From Clostridia bacterium (GTDB lineage: Bacteria > Bacillota > Clostridia > Peptostreptococcales > Anaerovoracaceae), in the NCBI GenBank assembly GCA_900754805.1, contig CAAEEE010000340.1, positions 1-6,518 of the forward strand: a DNA stretch of 6,518 nucleotides, read 5' to 3'. How positions within the stretch are numbered: position 1 is the stretch's first letter; the number at the start of each line of letters is the position of its first letter. The notes under the pieces are model-generated. The model saw nothing but the letters and a program-made list of their open reading frames with translations. It was not told where the DNA came from and searched no databases. The position numbers and the translations under genes were made by a program. Positions 5,076 to 6,518 of the stretch are shown here, one piece after another.

Positions 5076-5984
5076 ATGTATCAGTATCCAAAACAAATAT
5101 TAACAATAGCACAGCAGGTGCAATCATATATTGATGCGGGAATGGTAATTACTTCTCGTGCGGACGTAGAACAGGCATTAAAATCTGTTGGATTTTATCG
5201 TTTGCGTGGATATTCGTTCCACTTATATGATAATGCCACAAAGAAGTATGTTATGGGAACAAAGTTTGAAGATATTTTAAAGTTATATCAGTTTGATCAG
5301 AAATTATCTGCTTTTGTTTTTTCAATGATTTCCAAGATTGAAGTGGCTTTGAGAGTAAGATTAGTGGAAGCGTTGCTTATACACGGAGAACCACTTGTTT
5401 TGCAGGATTCATCGATTTTCAAAGAGAAAAAACTGTATTGGCAGAATATCTCTACAGTAGCGTCAGAAATTGCTCGCTCTAATGATGTGTTTATCAAACA
5501 TAATTTTGATAATCATGATGGAGAGGTGCCTGTATGGGCAGCTGTTGAAGTTCTTTCATTTGGTACGCTATCGAAGATAATTAAGAATTTGAAAACAGGT
5601 ACTGGAAGTTCGTATTCTATATTAGCGGCTAATTACCAATATAAATCGATAAAAGGGAATTTGGTAAATCCATCACAGAAAATGTTTGCTTCATGGATAC
5701 AGGGCGTTTCAGTATTGCGTAATATATGTGCTCATAATTCCAGAATTTACAATCGCACAATACATACGACACCGGAAATTTTGGATGCAGATAAAGTCAT
5801 ACCACCGCCAGTACATAACGGTTTGTATCAAATTCTACTGGCGATGAAGTATCTGCGTTCATCCGATGAGGAGTGGACAGTATTTGTAGATGCGTTTGAT
5901 AAGCTGATTCAAAATAATATTAGCGTAGTCAGTCTTACAGCAATGAATCTTCCGGTGGATTGGAAAGCACATCTTAGTGTATAA
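5076..5984 (+). CDS. Abi_2 (AbiD/AbiF)-family HEPN abortive-infection protein
   Basis: The 302-aa protein shows the Abi_2 pattern in order: IDAGMVITSRADVEQALKSV (residues 20-38), GFYRLRGYSFHLY at 39-51, FDQKLSAFVFSMISKIEVALR at 73-93, PVWAAVEVLSFGTLSKI at 152-168 and LRNICAHNSRIYNR at 214-227. RNICAH (Arg215, His220) is the RX4H motif of HEPN-type ribonucleases. Family members are phage-exclusion or toxin proteins thought to cleave RNA in the cytoplasm and stop growth of infected cells. Length and motifs are complete. The gene is clearly richer in A+T than rtcB or the phosphatase, suggesting transfer. The ribosome binding site (GGGGTG at 5066-5071) is weak despite a perfect promoter, in keeping with tight control. 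It is flanked by two similar hairpins and followed by a terminator. Confidence 0.9.
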   Translation: MYQYPKQILTIAQQVQSYIDAGMVITSRADVEQALKSVGFYRLRGYSFHLYDNATKKYVMGTKFEDILKLYQFDQKLSAFVFSMISKIEVALRVRLVEALLIHGEPLVLQDSSIFKEKKLYWQNISTVASEIARSNDVFIKHNFDNHDGEVPVWAAVEVLSFGTLSKIIKNLKTGTGSSYSILAANYQYKSIKGNLVNPSQKMFASWIQGVSVLRNICAHNSRIYNRTIHTTPEILDADKVIPPPVHNGLYQILLAMKYLRSSDEEWTVFVDAFDKLIQNNISVVSLTAMNLPVDWKAHLSV

Positions 5985-6017
5985 ATGAAGCAGAGCTGCA
6001 TAAAATAGCAAAGCAGA

Positions 6018-6051
6018 CCTAACCAAGCATTTTTTGCTCAAACCGGTTAGG
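6018..6051 (+). ncRNA. Second abiF-like hairpin, downstream of abi
   Basis: A perfect 7-bp outer stem CCTAACC/GGTTAGG (6018-6024 with 6045-6051) encloses an inner stem AGCA/TGCT (6026-6029 with 6035-6038), a T5 loop and an unpaired CAAACC strand on the 3' side. This repeats the plan of the upstream leader hairpin with different stem bases and similar loop and linker bases. No promoter of its own is evident, so it is probably made by read-through from abi and lies 5 bases before the terminator. It may be a 3'-UTR element, a processed RNA or a degenerate copy. Confidence 0.4.
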
Positions 6052-6056
6052 CTTTC

Positions 6057-6095
6057 GGCGGAGTGTTACGATAAGCACTTCGCCATTTTTATTTT
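6057..6095 (+). terminator. Intrinsic terminator of the abi unit
   Basis: An 11-bp stem with two G-T wobbles (6057-6067 with 6074-6084) and a 6-nt loop is followed by ATTTTTATTTT. It closes the abi transcript about 75 bases after the stop codon. Confidence 0.92.
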
Positions 6096-6119
6096 GATGG
6101 AATGAATCTGTGCATAAAC

Positions 6120-6157
6120 AAGAGCTGGCTCCCAGTGTTTGAGAGATCCAGCTCTTT
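6120..6157 (+). terminator. Hairpin, possible weak terminator
   Basis: A perfect 9-bp stem (6120-6128 with 6148-6156) contains an inner CTC/GAG pairing (6129-6131 with 6141-6143) and a 4-nt bulge. Only a short TTAAAATTA follows, so as a terminator it would be weak. It may instead be a repeat or a leftover end of a lost gene. Confidence 0.4.
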
Positions 6158-6193
6158 AAAATTAGTTTGAATCATTATACCGCCCAATAGGGC

Positions 6194-6277
6194 ATGGGAG
6201 ACTTGTTTGAGATCGATTCGGCGGCGGCCAGCAGGGAGGAGATCGGAGGCGGTGTTCCTATTTACAAGAAGAGATAG
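6194..6277 (+). pseudogene. Fragment of a second low-molecular-weight phosphatase gene
   Basis: Bases 6200-6246 match 3403-3449 inside the phosphatase gene at 44 of 47 positions, in the same reading frame; two of the three differences are silent. The peptide DLFEIDSAAASREEIG corresponds to residues 33-48 of the phosphatase. The P-loop upstream and the catalytic Asp region downstream are absent. The frame passes into an unrelated tail VPIYKKR and ends at TAG 6275-6277. An ATG at 6194 lacks a ribosome binding site. It is a paralogue or duplication fragment, not a working enzyme. Confidence 0.75.
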
Positions 6278-6303
6278 CCGGTTTTACCTTTATCTTGAAC
6301 CTT

Positions 6304-6332
6304 AGCCTTATCGCAAAAGATAGGGCTTTTTT
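6304..6332 (+). terminator. Intrinsic terminator
   Basis: A 9-bp stem with one T-G wobble (6304-6312 with 6319-6327) and a 6-nt GCAAAA-type loop leads into a run of six T residues. No intact gene lies between it and the abi terminator, so it probably belonged to the gene now reduced to the fragment at 6194-6277. Confidence 0.88.
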
Positions 6333-6373
6333 CTCTTTTGACATACAGCAAGGCAGACGGTACAGCCGGGGGC

Positions 6374-6403
6374 TTGACGAACATATGTCCGATATTCTAT
6401 ACT
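6374..6403 (+). promoter_or_regulatory. SigA-type promoter, TTGACG-18-TATACT
   Basis: The -35 is TTGACG (6374-6379) and the -10 TATACT (6398-6403) with an 18-base spacer. The start would be near 6410, some 48 bases before the ATG at 6458. A LexA-like box starts inside the -35 element and fills the first part of the spacer. Confidence 0.75.
6378..6391 (+). promoter_or_regulatory. Candidate LexA (SOS) box
   Basis: CGAACATATGTCCG differs by one base from CGAACATATGTTCG, a perfect match to the Bacillus-type LexA/DinR operator (CGAAC-N4-GTTCG). It overlaps the last bases of the -35 hexamer and lies in the promoter spacer, where bound LexA would block RNA polymerase. This suggests the downstream gene is induced by DNA damage. 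Confidence 0.65.
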
Positions 6404-6457
6404 AGAAGAAAACCTTAAGGATACCAAATGTAGATTGAAAAGGATGGAATAAAAAGC

Positions 6458-6518
6458 ATGGAGAAATTGATCTTTTTACTGGTTTTGCTATTGACTACAA
6501 AAATCATTTATCTGATCA
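6458..6518 (+). CDS. Start of an unidentified hydrophobic protein (3' truncated by the window)
   Basis: An ATG at 6458 follows AGGATGG by about 10 bases and the promoter at 6374-6403. Only 20 codons are visible: a short MEK start and then an almost continuous hydrophobic stretch (LIFLLVLLL...IIYLI), so a signal anchor or first membrane helix is likely. The promoter's LexA box suggests SOS control; small membrane-anchored division inhibitors are among known SOS products, but nothing in the visible residues identifies one. The protein could also be a short leader peptide for a later gene. Confidence 0.55.
   Translation, partial: MEKLIFLLVLLLTTKIIYLI

Noticed and set aside
1..6518. CRISPR arrays, tRNA or rRNA genes, transposases, integrases, phage att sites
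   Set aside because: No regularly spaced repeats, cloverleaf-like sequence, rRNA signature or recombinase motif was seen on either strand by eye.

Overview
The window looks like an accessory, partly decaying stretch of a Bacillota chromosome, probably a gut Clostridia (Lachnospiraceae-like) or Erysipelotrichia species. This rests on strong AGGAGG-type ribosome binding sites, TTGACA/TATAAT promoters, a Bacillus-type LexA box, and protein types common there (RelB/DinJ antitoxin, NimA-like flavoprotein, Abi_2 protein). Every supportable gene is on the plus strand. The species cannot be fixed from the sequence.

Layout. 1-154: C-terminal end of a zinc-ribbon protein entering from the left. 241-277: intrinsic terminator. 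294-734: a 70-aa protein and a 33-aa protein, the second behind its own consensus promoter. 806-2802: an RNA-repair operon of rtcB RNA ligase, a 60-aa Cys-rich basic protein, and an in-frame chimera. The chimera joins the first ~59 residues of a MoxR-type AAA ATPase to the C-terminal part of a VWA-like protein, so two once-separate genes appear collapsed by an internal deletion. 2838-3289: promoter, RelB/DinJ antitoxin and a broken frame where its toxin should be. 3307-3759: low-molecular-weight protein tyrosine phosphatase. 3805-4484: promoter, NimA-like FMN-binding protein and terminator. 4485-4971: no intact gene, but a nitroreductase C-terminal remnant and another short gene tail. 4972-6095: a strong promoter, a short structured leader RNA, an AT-rich Abi_2/AbiF-type HEPN gene, a second hairpin of the same architecture, and a strong terminator. 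6120-6332: a hairpin, a duplicated fragment of the phosphatase gene and a terminator. 6374-6518: a promoter with a near-consensus LexA box in its spacer, driving the start of an unidentified hydrophobic protein.

How the parts relate. rtcB and its two downstream genes are packed 2-3 bp apart and were probably a three- or four-gene RNA repair or ribosome-associated operon; the ligase looks intact while the ATPase/VWA pair is not. The Abi_2 gene with a hairpin RNA on each side is the best candidate for an unusual system: a HEPN ribonuclease toxin paired with a small RNA. The rest of the window (toxin-less antitoxin, nitroreductase tail, phosphatase fragment) points to repeated insertion and deletion.
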